A stretch of 64,000 bases of DNA from Planctomycetota bacterium. GTDB lineage: Bacteria > Planctomycetota > UBA1135 > GCA-002686595. Below the pieces are notes generated by a model. That model searched no databases and was not told where the DNA came from. It saw only the letters and a program-made list of their open reading frames with translations. The stretch lies in the NCBI GenBank assembly GCA_014238415.1, contig JABABA010000022.1, positions 1 through 64,000 on the forward strand, in the 5' to 3' direction. The number at the start of each line of letters is the position of its first letter. Positions within the stretch are counted from its first letter, which is position 1. Of this stretch, positions 63,867 through 64,000 are shown piece by piece. The position numbers and the translations under genes were made by a program.

Positions 63867-64000
63867 ATGGGCGGGCGACCAAAGCAACGAAGGGGAGTCA
63901 TTGGGCGCTTGCGTCAGCGTGTGGAGGCATTTTTGGTGGAGCGCGTGTGGGATGCGGACCTGGACGGTTTCTCGTTTCTGCGTCGCACGGCGTATCGAGT
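63867..64000 (+). CDS. Probable YihY/BrkB-family membrane protein, cut by the window
   Basis: Only the first 44 residues are present. The peptide starts MGGRPKQRRGVIGRLRQR and continues VEAFLVERVWDADLDG, then FSFLRRTAYRV at the window edge. A basic start followed by an F-L-V-E-x-x-W..D-L-D-G..R-R-x-A pattern is how many YihY (formerly RNase BN) proteins begin, before their first membrane helix. No helix is reached inside the window, so the family assignment is weak. The ATG at 63867 has no strong ribosome site. It is divergent from the PSCyt1 gene, 103 bases away. Confidence 0.45.
   Translation, partial: MGGRPKQRRGVIGRLRQRVEAFLVERVWDADLDGFSFLRRTAYR

Overview
The window looks like a chromosomal segment of a free-living, probably marine member of the Planctomycetota. 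Pointers are the DUF1549/DUF1553 planctomycete cytochrome c protein next to a DUF1501 protein, a very large PVC-type heme-binding CxxCH protein, four sulfatase-fold proteins, many exported or lipid-anchored proteins, and few clear Shine-Dalgarno sites. A C-terminal domain shared by several exported proteins resembles one I associate with deep-branching marine planctomycetes; that placement is inference.

Layout. 1-8.4 kb: GIY-YIG nuclease, FGly-type sulfatase lipoprotein, DUF2200 protein, tRNA-Arg(CCU), two small membrane proteins and a 1380-residue exported multidomain heme protein. 8.5-12.2 kb: sulfatase-fold lipoprotein behind a GT39-like membrane glycosyltransferase, and a DUF1801 protein with a basic tail. 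12.4-13.4 kb: an iodothyronine-deiodinase-like selenoprotein read through an in-frame UGA. 13.5-30 kb: exported proteins, an aminotransferase, an X-Pro peptidase, two more sulfatase-fold proteins, a sugar dehydrogenase/cytochrome fusion, an MFS transporter and a DUF1080 lipoprotein. 29.5-32.1 kb: SGNH hydrolase plus MBOAT acyltransferase pair. 32.4-36.4 kb: repeat-bearing secreted serine protease and a PKD/heme protein. 36.5-41.3 kb: small metabolic genes. 41.4-46.4 kb: four-gene minus-strand operon (sigma-region-4-like protein, helical-repeat protein, tiny exported protein, large carboxypeptidase-regulatory-domain protein). 46.9-53.9 kb: homocysteine S-methyltransferase, propeller-like protein, a UGA-containing AhpE-like peroxiredoxin, a secreted PPC-domain protein, a lipoprotein and an unknown. 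54.5-63.8 kb: MauG-type diheme peroxidase and a three-gene PSCyt1/DUF1501/LamG-toroid-discoidin operon. The right edge cuts a probable YihY-family gene.

Main result: two genes whose reading frame is interrupted by a single in-frame TGA exactly where the family has its catalytic Cys or Sec, with downstream RNA hairpins at the distance expected of bacterial SECIS elements. Ordinary gene calling would split both. They imply that the organism decodes UGA as selenocysteine; no selA, selB, selC or selD is in the window.

Much of the remaining content suits a polysaccharide-degrading life style: sulfatases, GDSL esterases, DUF1080 and LamG proteins, periplasmic c-type cytochromes and PQQ-type dehydrogenase modules. 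Two sulfatase-fold proteins have Thr in place of the formylglycine Cys and are probably not sulfatases.
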